A stretch of 15,192 bases of DNA, from assembly GCA_035639875.1 (NCBI GenBank), contig DASQXE010000064.1, positions 1-15,192 on the forward strand. Reading direction: 5' to 3'. Position numbers and translations under genes: made by a program. Below are positions 1 through 7,422 of the stretch, in pieces (the stretch's first letter is position 1; every line of letters starts with the position of its first letter). The stretch is from JAIBJP01 sp035639875. GTDB taxonomy: Bacteria; Actinomycetota; Thermoleophilia; Gaiellales; Gaiellaceae. A model generated the notes under the pieces. It was given only the letters and a program-made list of their open reading frames with translations, was not told the origin of the DNA and searched no databases.

Positions 1-1
1 C

Positions 2-880
2 TTCCCGGACCCGGTCATCTCAGTGGCGATCGAGCCCAAGACGAAAGCCGACCAGGACAAGCTGGCTCAGGCGCTCGGCCGCCTGTCGGAGGAGGACCCG
101 ACCTTCCGCGTCCAGAGCGACGAGGAGACCGGCCAGACGATTATCGCCGGGATGGGCGAGCTCCACCTCGAGATCATCGTCGACCGGCTCATGCGCGAGT
201 TCAACGTGAACGCGAACGTCGGCCGTCCGCAGGTCGCGTACCGCGAGACGATCGGCAAGCCCGTCGACAAGGTCGAGGGCCGCTTCGTCCGGCAGACCGG
301 TGGCCGCGGCCAGTACGGCCACGCGGTCATCAACATGGAGCCGGCCGAGCCGGGCGACGGCTACGAGTTCGCCGACAAGATCGTCGGCGGGAAGATCCCG
401 CGCGAGTACATCCCGTCCGTCGACCTGGGCATCCAGGAGGCGATGGAGTCGGGCGTGCTCGCCGGCTTCCCGGTGGTGGACGTGCGCGTCGAGCTCGTCG
501 ACGGCTCGTACCACGACGTCGACTCGAGCGAGATGGCGTTCAAGATCGCCGGCTCGATGGCGTTCAAGAACGCCATGCAGCGCGCCAAGCCGAAGCTTCT
601 CGAGCCGATCATGGCCGTCGAGGTCGTGACGCCGGAGGAGTACCTCGGCGACGTCATGGGAGATCTCAACTCTCGCCGCGGCCGGGTCGAAGGCCTGGAG
701 CCGCGGGGAAATGCGCAAGCGATTCGCGCCCGCGTCCCGCTTGCCACGATGTTCGGCTATGCGACCGATCTGAGGTCGACGACCCAGGGTCGCGCCACGT
801 TCACGATGCAGTTCGACCGTTACGAGGAAGCGCCTCAGTCGATCGCGGGCGAGATCGTCTCGGCGGCGCAGGGCTCGTAG
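2..880 (+). CDS. fusA: Elongation factor G, C-terminal part (5' end outside window)
   Basis: EF-G is the GTPase that moves tRNA and mRNA through the ribosome after peptide bond formation. The frame is open from base 2, reading FPDPVISVAIEPK, so the GTP-binding domain and domain II lie upstream; about 292 residues remain. Visible are the domain III motif GMGELHLEI (about nt 150-175), the domain IV stretch GGRGQYGHAVI followed by GGKIPREYIPSVDLGIQEAM, the domain IV tip loop DGSYHDVDSSEMAF that enters the decoding centre, and the domain V motif MGDLNSRRGRVEG. The C-terminus is complete, ending in a TAG. The GTG at base 23 is internal, not a start. It is followed 22 nt later by tuf, the usual str-operon order, so rpsL and rpsG are expected to the left. 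Nothing looks broken. Confidence 0.97.
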   Translation, partial: FPDPVISVAIEPKTKADQDKLAQALGRLSEEDPTFRVQSDEETGQTIIAGMGELHLEIIVDRLMREFNVNANVGRPQVAYRETIGKPVDKVEGRFVRQTGGRGQYGHAVINMEPAEPGDGYEFADKIVGGKIPREYIPSVDLGIQEAMESGVLAGFPVVDVRVELVDGSYHDVDSSEMAFKIAGSMAFKNAMQRAKPKLLEPIMAVEVVTPEEYLGDVMGDLNSRRGRVEGLEPRGNAQAIRARVPLATMFGYATDLRSTTQGRATFTMQFDRYEEAPQSIAGEIVSAAQGS

Positions 881-902
881 CAAAGGAGAAGACGGAGGAC
901 AT

Positions 903-2089
<1,187 letters not shown>

Positions 2090-2093
<4 letters not shown>

Positions 2094-2395
2094 CTCAAAA
2101 AATCCGCATCCGGCTGAAGGCCTACGACCATCAGCAGCTCGACCGGTCGGCGGCACAGATCGTCGACACGGCGCAGCGGTCCGGCGCAACCGTCACCGGA
2201 CCGGTGCCCCTGCCCACCGAGAAGAATGTCTACACGGTGATCCGAAGCCCGTTCATCGACAAGGACTCCCGTGAGCACTTCGAGGTGCGCACGCACAAGC
2301 GCCTGATCGACATCCACTCGCCGACCCCGAAGACGGTCGACCAGCTGATGCGGCTCGACCTGCCGGCCGGCGTGGATATCGAAATCAAACTTTGA
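2090..2395 (+). CDS. rpsJ: 30S ribosomal protein S10, apparent ATA start
   Basis: S10 is a small-subunit head protein and, in many bacteria, the NusE partner in antitermination. The frame reads (M)AQKIRIRLKAYDHQQLDRSA, then GPVPLPTEKNVYTVIRSP, REHFEVRTHKRLIDI and the canonical end MRLDLPAGVDIEIKL; 101 residues matches the family. The family N-terminus (MA-x-QKIRIRLKAYDH) places the start at 2090, where the codon is ATA. No ATG, GTG or TTG occurs in frame for at least 100 nt upstream; the first GTG (2204) would delete about 38 conserved residues. GAGGT at 2079-2083 is a well-placed ribosome-binding site 6 nt before the ATA. The ATAG overlap with the tuf stop suggests termination-reinitiation. 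A CTG at 2114 is the next near-cognate option. The gene is certain; the start is the odd point. Confidence 0.9.
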
Positions 2396-3015
2396 TGAGA
2401 GGCATCGTCGGCAAGAAGCTGGGCATGACGCAGGTCTTCGACGAGGAGACGGGTGTCCTCACGCCCGTCACAGTCATCCAGGCGGGGCCCTGCCCGGTGG
2501 TGGCCGTGCGCACCGCCGACGCCGACGGGTACGACGCGGTGCAGCTTGCCTTCGACGCCGTTCCGGAAGGGAGGATCTCCAAGCCGAAGCTCGGCCACTT
2601 GAAGAAGCACGGAGTCGAGCCGCATCGCAAGCTGGTCGAGATCCGCGGGCCGCACGAGCTCGCGCCCGGGGAGACGGTCACCGTCGAGTCGTTCGAGCCC
2701 GGCACGAAGGTGAAGGTCTCCGGCGTCTCGATCGGAAAGGGCTTCCAGGGCACGATCAAGCGTCATCGCTTCCATCGGGGGCCCGAGACGCACGGCTCGC
2801 ACAACGTGCGCAAGCCAGGATCGGTGGGGGCCTCTGCGACGCCTTCCCGCGTCTACAAGGGCATGCGCATGGCCGGCCGAATGGGCGGCCAACGCGTCAC
2901 TCAGGTCGGCCTGACGGTCGTCGACCGCGATCCGGAGCAAAACCTGCTCCTGGTCAAGGGCGCGGTGCCCGGTCACAGGAACTCGATCGTCGTGGTGAGC
3001 GAGGAGACACGCTGA
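2395..3015 (+). CDS. rplC: 50S ribosomal protein L3
   Basis: L3 is an early-assembling large-subunit protein whose extended loop approaches the peptidyl transferase centre. The 206-residue product begins MRGIVGKKLGMTQVF, the standard L3 start. It contains GKGFQGTIKRHRF (about 114-126) and the loop PGSVGASATPSRVYKGMRMAGRMGG (about 141-165). The loop has Ala where enterobacterial L3 carries the Gln methylated by PrmB, as is common in other phyla. A TTG immediately upstream (2392) is in frame, but the ATG at 2395 fits the family and makes a TGATG one-base overlap with the rpsJ stop. The same overlap type joins it to rplD. Intact. Confidence 0.98.
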   Translation: MRGIVGKKLGMTQVFDEETGVLTPVTVIQAGPCPVVAVRTADADGYDAVQLAFDAVPEGRISKPKLGHLKKHGVEPHRKLVEIRGPHELAPGETVTVESFEPGTKVKVSGVSIGKGFQGTIKRHRFHRGPETHGSHNVRKPGSVGASATPSRVYKGMRMAGRMGGQRVTQVGLTVVDRDPEQNLLLVKGAVPGHRNSIVVVSEETR

Positions 3016-3644
3016 TGGCCGCTCCGAAGGCTCCGCTCCTCGATACGTCCGGTAAGAAGACGAAGGACGTCACGTTGGCCGAGGCCGTCTTCGCCGCGGA
3101 GGTGAAGACGCATCTCATCCACGAGGCCGTTCGCGCGGAAACTGCCGCCGCCCGCGCCGGGACGCAGGCGGCTAAGAGCCGCGCGCTCGTGGCGGGCGGG
3201 CGCTCGAAACCGTGGCGGCAGAAGGGCACGGGTCGCGCGCGCGCCGGCACCATTCGCGCGCCGCAGTGGACCGGCGGAGGCGTGGCTTTTCCTCCCCAGC
3301 CGCGCAGCTATGCGCTCAAGGTGAACCGCAAGGCCCGACGGTCGGCCCTTCGCGGCGCGCTCAGCCACCTCGCCGGCCGCTCGGCTGTCGGCGTCATCGA
3401 TGCCTCCTCGTTCAAGGAACCGTCGACGCGCGCGGCGGCCGATCTCCTCGGCGGCTGGGGCAAGGAGTTGCCTGTAGTCCTCGTCGCCCGGCCCGAAGAG
3501 GACGCGGTCGTCAAGTCCTTCCGCAACCTCGACCGCGTGCTCGTCCTCGAACCGGGCGAGCTCGAGGTCGGCGCGCTCGTGTGGGCGCGATCTGTAATCG
3601 CGACGCAGGCAGCGCTCGAGCAAATTCAGGAGATGGCGAGCTAG
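3015..3644 (+). CDS. rplD: 50S ribosomal protein L4
   Basis: L4 binds 23S rRNA domain I and lines the peptide exit tunnel; in enterobacteria it also represses the S10 operon. The 209-residue product has the Arg/Lys/Gly-rich tunnel loop GGRSKPWRQKGTGRARAGTIRAPQWTGGG (about 61-89), then NRKARRSALRGALSH and the globular C-terminal part with VVLVARPEEDAVVKSFRNL. Length and motif order are normal. Its ATG overlaps the rplC stop by one base (TGATG), and its TAG abuts the rplW ATG. No S10-type leader for L4 autoregulation can exist directly upstream of rpsJ here, because tuf and rpsJ overlap; any such control would have to act elsewhere (inference). Confidence 0.98.
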   Translation: MAAPKAPLLDTSGKKTKDVTLAEAVFAAEVKTHLIHEAVRAETAAARAGTQAAKSRALVAGGRSKPWRQKGTGRARAGTIRAPQWTGGGVAFPPQPRSYALKVNRKARRSALRGALSHLAGRSAVGVIDASSFKEPSTRAAADLLGGWGKELPVVLVARPEEDAVVKSFRNLDRVLVLEPGELEVGALVWARSVIATQAALEQIQEMAS

Positions 3645-3935
3645 ATGCATCCGCGCGAGGTACTCATCAGCCCCGTCGTCTCGGAGAAGAGCTACAGCCT
3701 CATCGAGGACAACAAGTACTCCTTCCGGGTGCACCCGAAGGCGCACAAGACGCAGATCCGCCAAGCCGTCGAGGAGCTCTTCGACGTGAAGGTCGAGGGC
3801 GTCAACGTCGTCAAGGTGCGCCCGAAGCCGAAGCGCCGCGGCTTCCATCGCGGCCAGAAGCCCGGCTGGAAGAAGGCGATCGTTCAGCTTCGCGAGGGCG
3901 ACAAGATTGAGATCTTCGAGGGGGCTGCCGTCTGA
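3645..3935 (+). CDS. rplW: 50S ribosomal protein L23
   Basis: L23 sits at the peptide tunnel exit and is the docking site for trigger factor and SRP. The 96-residue product starts MHPREVLISPVVSEKSYSL, carries the family signature around KYSFRVHPKAHKTQIRQAVEELFDVKV (about 24-50) and NVVKVRPKPKRRG, and ends EGDKIEIFEGAAV. The basic loop RGFHRGQKPGWKKAIV contacts rRNA. Its ATG follows the rplD stop directly with no spacer and its TGA overlaps the rplB ATG by one base. Normal length and no anomaly. Confidence 0.97.
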   Translation: MHPREVLISPVVSEKSYSLIEDNKYSFRVHPKAHKTQIRQAVEELFDVKVEGVNVVKVRPKPKRRGFHRGQKPGWKKAIVQLREGDKIEIFEGAAV

Positions 3936-4777
3936 TGGCCCTGCGGAAGTACAAGCCCACCTCGCCCGGGCGCCGCTTCCGCTCGGTCTCGGCGTTCGAG
4001 GACGTCACGAAAGCGGAGCCGGAGAAGAGCCTGCTCGAGCCCGCAAAGCGCAAGGGTGGCCGCAACAATCAGGGGCGCATCACCACGCGCCACCAGGGCG
4101 GCGGGCACAAGCGACGCTACCGCGCGATCGACTTCAAACGCACGAAGGACGGCGTGCCTGCGAAGGTGGCTGCGATCGAATACGACCCCAACCGCTCGGC
4201 CCGCATCGCCCTGCTCCATTACGCGGACGGTGCGAAGAGCTACATCCTCGCGCCCGCCGGCCTCCGCGTCGGCCAGCAGCTCGAGTCGGGGCCGCGAGCG
4301 GACATTCGTCCGGGCAACGCTCTTCCGCTCGCCAACGTGCCCACCGGCACGCTCGTGCACAACGTCGAGCTCAAGCCGGGCAAGGGCGGCCAGCTCGCAC
4401 GGAGCGCGGGGTCGGGTGTCCAGCTCGTCGCCAAGGACGAGGGCTTCGCCGTGCTCAGGCTCCCGTCTGGCGAGATGCGTCGTGTCCCGCTGACATGCCG
4501 CGCGACCGTCGGGCAGGTCGGTAACCTCGACCACGAGAACATTTCGAGCGGGAAGGCTGGCCGGAGCCGTTGGCTGGGCAAGCGTCCGGCCGTGCGCGGG
4601 TCAGCGATGAACCCGGTCGACCACCCGCACGGAGGCGGCGAGGGCAAGTCGAAGGGCGGCCGCCATCCGGTGACGCCGTGGGGCGTTCCGACGCTCGGGA
4701 AGCGCACCCGGCGCAAGCACAAGGAATCCGACAAGTTGATCGTCCGCGGCCGCCGCCGCGGGAAGGAGCGCCGCTAA
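3935..4777 (+). CDS. rplB: 50S ribosomal protein L2
   Basis: L2 is a core 23S-binding protein needed for subunit association and close to the peptidyl transferase centre. The 280-residue product begins MALRKYKPTSPGRRFRSV and includes KGGRNNQGRITTRHQGGGHKRRYR (about 40-63) and the invariant NPVDHPHGGGEGK (about 226-238), which has the functionally important histidine. It ends in a basic tail with KRTRRKHKESDKLIVRGRRRG. A GAGGGGG tract (3918-3924) provides a ribosome-binding site for the overlapping ATG (TGATG with rplW). The TAA is followed immediately by the rpsS TTG. Intact and highly conserved. Confidence 0.99.
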   Translation: MALRKYKPTSPGRRFRSVSAFEDVTKAEPEKSLLEPAKRKGGRNNQGRITTRHQGGGHKRRYRAIDFKRTKDGVPAKVAAIEYDPNRSARIALLHYADGAKSYILAPAGLRVGQQLESGPRADIRPGNALPLANVPTGTLVHNVELKPGKGGQLARSAGSGVQLVAKDEGFAVLRLPSGEMRRVPLTCRATVGQVGNLDHENISSGKAGRSRWLGKRPAVRGSAMNPVDHPHGGGEGKSKGGRHPVTPWGVPTLGKRTRRKHKESDKLIVRGRRRGKERR

Positions 4778-5065
4778 TTGTCTAGATCGTCCAAGAAAGG
4801 CCCCTGGGTCGAGGAACGGCTCATGGGCCGCATCAACGAGATGAACGAGTCCGGCCAGAAGCGCCCCGTGCGTACGTGGTCGCGCGCGTCGACGATCTTC
4901 CCCGAGATGGTCGGCCACACGATCGCGGTTCACGACGGCCGCAAGCACGTCCCAGTGTTCGTGACGGAGGCGATGGTCGGCCACAAGCTCGGTGAGTTCG
5001 CGCCCACGCGCACCTTCCGCGCACACTCGGGCGACCGCAAGGTCGAGGTGAAGAGGAAAACCTGA
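4778..5065 (+). CDS. rpsS: 30S ribosomal protein S19 (TTG start)
   Basis: S19 binds the head of 16S rRNA together with S13. The 95-residue product reads MSRSSKKGPWVEERL, then RPVRTWSRASTIFPEMVGHTIAVHDGRKHVPVFVTEAMVGHKLGEFAPTR, the S19 signature, and ends in a lysine-rich stretch. The start codon is TTG at 4778, directly after the rplB TAA, with AAGGAG at 4763-4768 nine bases upstream. No ATG or GTG fits the family N-terminus better. The TGA overlaps the rplV ATG by one base. Nothing unusual except the TTG start, which recurs for rpmC, rpsE and adk in this window. Confidence 0.97.
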   Translation: MSRSSKKGPWVEERLMGRINEMNESGQKRPVRTWSRASTIFPEMVGHTIAVHDGRKHVPVFVTEAMVGHKLGEFAPTRTFRAHSGDRKVEVKRKT

Positions 5066-5688
5066 TGGCGGCAGTCGAGGAACCCCGCACACAGGTCCGC
5101 GCCGAGGCGCGTTACGTGCGCACCGCGCCGCGCAAGGCGCAGCTCGTCGCCGAGCAGATTCGCGGCCGCACCGTCCCCGAGGCGCGCACAATTCTCGCGT
5201 TCATGACGCGCGACGCCGCCCGCGACGTCGAGAAGGTGCTCTCGTCCGCGGTTGCGAACGCGGAGGGAAACCACGGTCTCGCCGGCGACGACCTGTACGT
5301 CTCCACAGCCGTCGTCGGTGCCGGGCCCGTTCTCAAGCGTTGGCGCGCGCGCGCCCGGGGCCGTGTGGCGCGGATTCGGAAGCGCACCTGCCACATCACG
5401 ATCGCGCTGGCGCTCCCGGAGGGCGAAGTCATCCCCGCGCCAAAGCCGGTCGCAGCCCCGCAACCACCCCCTGAGGCCGAGGAAGAGGCTCCGAAGCCCA
5501 AGCGGGCTCCGCGCAAGAAAGCAGAAGAGCCGGCGGCTGAAGAGGAGAAGCCGAAGCCGGCGACAAAGAAGCCGCGCGCGAAGAAAGCCGACGAAGACAA
5601 ACCAAAGGTTCGAACCACGAAGAAGTCTTCGGGCTCGACGTCGAAGACGTCGAGCCGGAGCTCCAAGAAGAAAGAGAGCGAGAGCTAG
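5065..5688 (+). CDS. rplV: 50S ribosomal protein L22 with long charged C-terminal tail
   Basis: L22 folds around 23S rRNA and its beta-hairpin lines the exit tunnel near the macrolide site. The core (about residues 1-118) shows ARYVRTAPRKAQLVAEQIRG, a helix with DAARDVEKVLSSAVANAE, and the hairpin GAGPVLKRWRARARGRVARIRKRTCHITIAL. The product is 207 residues against about 110 for a bare L22. The extra 89 residues are low-complexity Pro/Ala/Lys/Glu followed by Ser/Lys (ending KKKESES) and are predicted to be disordered. Other actinobacteria, such as mycobacteria, also have extended L22, so this is lineage-typical in kind. The tail contains KPKRAPRKKAEEPAAEEE (144-161), closely matched in the S17 extension. 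The stop TAG overlaps the rpsC GTG. Confidence 0.97.
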   Translation: MAAVEEPRTQVRAEARYVRTAPRKAQLVAEQIRGRTVPEARTILAFMTRDAARDVEKVLSSAVANAEGNHGLAGDDLYVSTAVVGAGPVLKRWRARARGRVARIRKRTCHITIALALPEGEVIPAPKPVAAPQPPPEAEEEAPKPKRAPRKKAEEPAAEEEKPKPATKKPRAKKADEDKPKVRTTKKSSGSTSKTSSRSSKKKESES

Positions 5689-6698
5689 TGGGACAAAAAG
5701 TTCATCCGGGCGGCCTGCGGGTCGGTGTCATCCATGACTGGAAGTCGAACTGGTACACGGGTGCAAAGGAATTCCCCGAGTACCTGATCGAGGACGTCAA
5801 GATCCGCGATCACATCTACAGGAAACTCGGTCATGCCGGTCTGTCCGACATCCTCATCAAGAAGGACAAGCAGCGGATCACGATCGACATCTACACGGCC
5901 CGGCCGGGAATCGTGATCGGCAAGTCCGGAGCCGAGGTGGACGCGCTGCGCCGCGACATCCACGGGATGACGCACAAGAACGTCCACATCAACATCAACG
6001 AGATCAAGCGGCCGGAGCTCGACGCCAAGCTCGTCGCGCAGTCGATCGCCGAGCAGCTCGAGAACCGCGTGAGCTTCCGCCGCGCGATGAAGCGCTCGCT
6101 CGCCTCGGCCATCCGCTCGGGCGCGCAGGGCGTGAAGATCACCTGCGGCGGCCGCCTCGGCGGCGCGGAGATGTCTCGCTCCGAGACCTACTCCGAGGGA
6201 CGCGTTCCGCTGCACACGCTGCGGGCGGACATCGACTATGGGTTCGCCGAGGCGAAGACCACCTTCGGCCGCATCGGCGTCAAGGTCTGGATCAACAAGG
6301 GCGAGATCATGCCCGAGGGTTACGACACGGGCCGCGACGGCGGGGGCTCGGGCCGGCTCGGGGAGCAGGATCAGGCGCGTCGCAGAGGCGGGCGTAGCCG
6401 CGAAGGTCTAGGAGCAGCGGCCGGTGAAGGCGGACGACGGCGTTCGCCGGACCGGGAGGGCCTCGGTCCCGTTCGCCAGCGCCGCCGCGGTGGCGGCGAT
6501 CGTCGCCGCGGCGCTCAGGTCGAGCAGCCGCGCACCGACGAGCAGGGCATGTCCGCTGAGGGACGCGAGCAGCCGGTGATCGAGCCGGAAATCGACACCG
6601 TGCCCGGCCCCGTACAAGACGCGCCCGACACGACCACGCAGAAGCAGCAGGTCGAGGATCCGACGAAGCTCGAGAGCTCGGGCGACGAGGAGAGCTGA
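5688..6698 (+). CDS. rpsC: 30S ribosomal protein S3 with 125-residue tail
   Basis: S3 lies at the mRNA entry site and helps unwind mRNA. The core covers about residues 1-211: MGQKVHPGGLRVGVIHDW, the KH-type motif ARPGIVIGKSGAEVD (about 71-85), and the C-terminal domain with GVKITCGGRLGGAEMSRSE and GRIGVKVWINKGEI. The GTG start (5688) overlaps the rplV stop in TAGTG. At 336 residues it is far longer than the usual 210-280. The tail is Gly/Arg-rich to about residue 275, then acidic and polar (ending ESSGDEES). The tail frame is open to seven bases before rplP. I treat it as a real disordered extension; a frameshift in the GC-rich tail cannot be excluded from sequence alone. Confidence 0.95.
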   Translation: MGQKVHPGGLRVGVIHDWKSNWYTGAKEFPEYLIEDVKIRDHIYRKLGHAGLSDILIKKDKQRITIDIYTARPGIVIGKSGAEVDALRRDIHGMTHKNVHININEIKRPELDAKLVAQSIAEQLENRVSFRRAMKRSLASAIRSGAQGVKITCGGRLGGAEMSRSETYSEGRVPLHTLRADIDYGFAEAKTTFGRIGVKVWINKGEIMPEGYDTGRDGGGSGRLGEQDQARRRGGRSREGLGAAAGEGGRRRSPDREGLGPVRQRRRGGGDRRRGAQVEQPRTDEQGMSAEGREQPVIEPEIDTVPGPVQDAPDTTTQKQQVEDPTKLESSGDEES

Positions 6699-6705
6699 GT
6701 AGTCC

Positions 6706-7131
6706 ATGTTGATGCCCAAGAAGACCAAGTTCCGCAAGCAGCAGCGCGGACGCATGCGTGGCATCGCCAAGGGCCAGCAGCAGGTTCATTTCGGCGACTA
6801 CGGGCTCAAAGCGCTCGAGCCCGGCTGGATCACCAACCGCCAGATCGAGGCCGCCCGGATCGCCATGACGCGCCACATCAAGCGCGGCGGCAAGGTCTGG
6901 ATCAACGTGTTTCCCGACAAGCCCGTGACTCAGAAACCGGCCGAAACTCGTATGGGCTCCGGCAAGGGCTCGCCCGAGCACTGGGTCGCCGTGGTGAAGC
7001 CGGGCCGGGTCCTCTTCGAGCTGTCCGGAGTTCCGGAGCCGCTCGCCAAGGAGTCCATGCGCCTGGCCGGCATGAAGCTGCCGATCAAGACGAAGTTTGT
7101 CAAGAGGGAGGCGGATCTGTTTGAAGGCTAG
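6706..7131 (+). CDS. rplP: 50S ribosomal protein L16
   Basis: L16 organises the tRNA-binding A-site region of the large subunit. The 141-residue product begins MLMPKKTKFRKQQRGRMRG, matching the family's ML-x-PK start, so the ATG at 6706 is preferred to that at 6712. It contains GWITNRQIEAARIAMTRHIKRGGKVWI and the signature PAETRMGSGKGSPEHWVAVVKPGRVLFEL, and ends KREADLFEG. GAGGAG lies at 6687-6692, upstream of the start. The 3' end is remarkable: the last codons plus stop reappear 98 bp downstream at the rpmC start. The tail TTTGAAGGCTAGG also contains a TTG-AAG-GCT-AGG (7121) that looks like an older rpmC start (MKAR). L16 itself is intact. Confidence 0.97.
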   Translation: MLMPKKTKFRKQQRGRMRGIAKGQQQVHFGDYGLKALEPGWITNRQIEAARIAMTRHIKRGGKVWINVFPDKPVTQKPAETRMGSGKGSPEHWVAVVKPGRVLFELSGVPEPLAKESMRLAGMKLPIKTKFVKREADLFEG

Positions 7132-7132
7132 G
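7102..7132 (+). repeat. Left copy of 31-bp direct repeat (L16 C-terminus / L29 start)
   Basis: This segment encodes K-R-E-A-D-L-F-E-G-stop of L16 and ends TAGG. Its partner is 7200-7230, offset by exactly 98 bp, with 28 of 31 bases identical. The three differences (AGG/CGG, CTG/CTC, GAA/GAG) are all synonymous in the L16 frame. Similarity stops abruptly on both sides. Confidence 0.85.
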
Positions 7133-7222
7133 TCTGCGATCCAAATCGAGCTCCCCAAGGAGGGGGCTCGCGGGGGAACCATGAGTTCCCCCGCGCTAAA
7201 AGCGGGAGGCGGATCTCTTTGA
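7121..7222 (+). other. Possible 33-codon leader ORF between rplP and rpmC
   Basis: A frame opens at TTG 7121, the position where rpmC would start if it overlapped rplP, with codons M-K-A-R as in L29. It then leaves L29 homology, runs through the inter-repeat spacer and ends at TGA 7220-7222, overlapping the rpmC TTG by 4 nt. GGGAGG (7106-7111) lies 9 nt before the TTG. An internal ATG at 7181 has AAGGAGG at 7157-7163, 17 nt upstream. I do not recognise the peptide. It may be only a relic of the duplicated rpmC start, or it may couple rplP and rpmC translation. Confidence 0.25.
7133..7199. other. Inserted spacer with 11-bp perfect hairpin
   Basis: This is the 67-bp unique part between the two repeat copies. 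It contains CGCGGGGGAAC (7169-7179), loop CATGA, and GTTCCCCCGCG (7185-7195), a perfect 11-bp stem. CTCC (7151-7154) can pair with the GGAG (7159-7162) inside a strong Shine-Dalgarno-like AAGGAGG. CCCGC (7190-7194) can instead pair with GCGGG (7202-7206) at the rpmC ribosome-binding site, so two structures are mutually exclusive. No T-run follows the stem, so it is not a classic intrinsic terminator. Its origin is unknown: a duplication product, a small repetitive element, or an assembly join. Confidence 0.55.
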
Positions 7223-7230
7223 GGGCTAGG
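7200..7230 (+). repeat. Right copy of 31-bp direct repeat (at rpmC start)
   Basis: Second copy of the segment at 7102-7132. It still spells K-R-E-A-D-L-F-E-G-stop in one frame, but an in-frame TAA at 7197 precedes it, so it is not translated as L16. It supplies the working rpmC ribosome-binding site (GGGAGG 7204-7209) and start (TTG 7219). Confidence 0.85.
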
Positions 7231-7422
7231 GAATTGCGGGAGCTGTCCGACGAGGAGCTCGAGCGGCGCCTCGTCGAGAGCAGGGAGAATCTGTTCAACC
7301 TGCGCTTTCAGATGGCTACGGGCGCGCTCGAGAACACGGCCCGCATCGGCCTCGCGAAGCGCGATATCGCCCGCATCCTGACCATTCAGGCCGAGCGGGT
7401 TAACACGCTGGAGAGAAGGTAG
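7219..7422 (+). CDS. rpmC: 50S ribosomal protein L29 (TTG start)
   Basis: L29 is a small helical protein near the tunnel exit, next to L23. The 67-residue product is MRARELRELSDEELERRLVE, then SRENLFNLRFQMATGALENTARIGLAKRDIARI, the L29 signature, and ends LERR. The start is TTG at 7219 with GGGAGG 9 nt upstream. The family usually begins MKAREL; residue 2 is Arg here because of the GAA/GAG difference in the duplicated segment. Unlike most neighbours it is separated from the preceding gene by 87 bp. Its stop abuts the rpsQ ATG. Confidence 0.95.
   Translation: MRARELRELSDEELERRLVESRENLFNLRFQMATGALENTARIGLAKRDIARILTIQAERVNTLERR

Noticed and set aside
6340..6411. Possible frameshift in rpsC: another frame reads RIRRVAEAGVAAKV and stops at 6409-6411
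   Set aside because: The annotated frame stays open to just before rplP with an acidic end like other tails here; without reads or relatives there is no positive evidence of a shift.
7169..7206. Intrinsic terminator after rplP
   Set aside because: The hairpin is strong but followed by CTAAAAGCGGG rather than a T-run, and termination here would cut off the rest of an essential operon.
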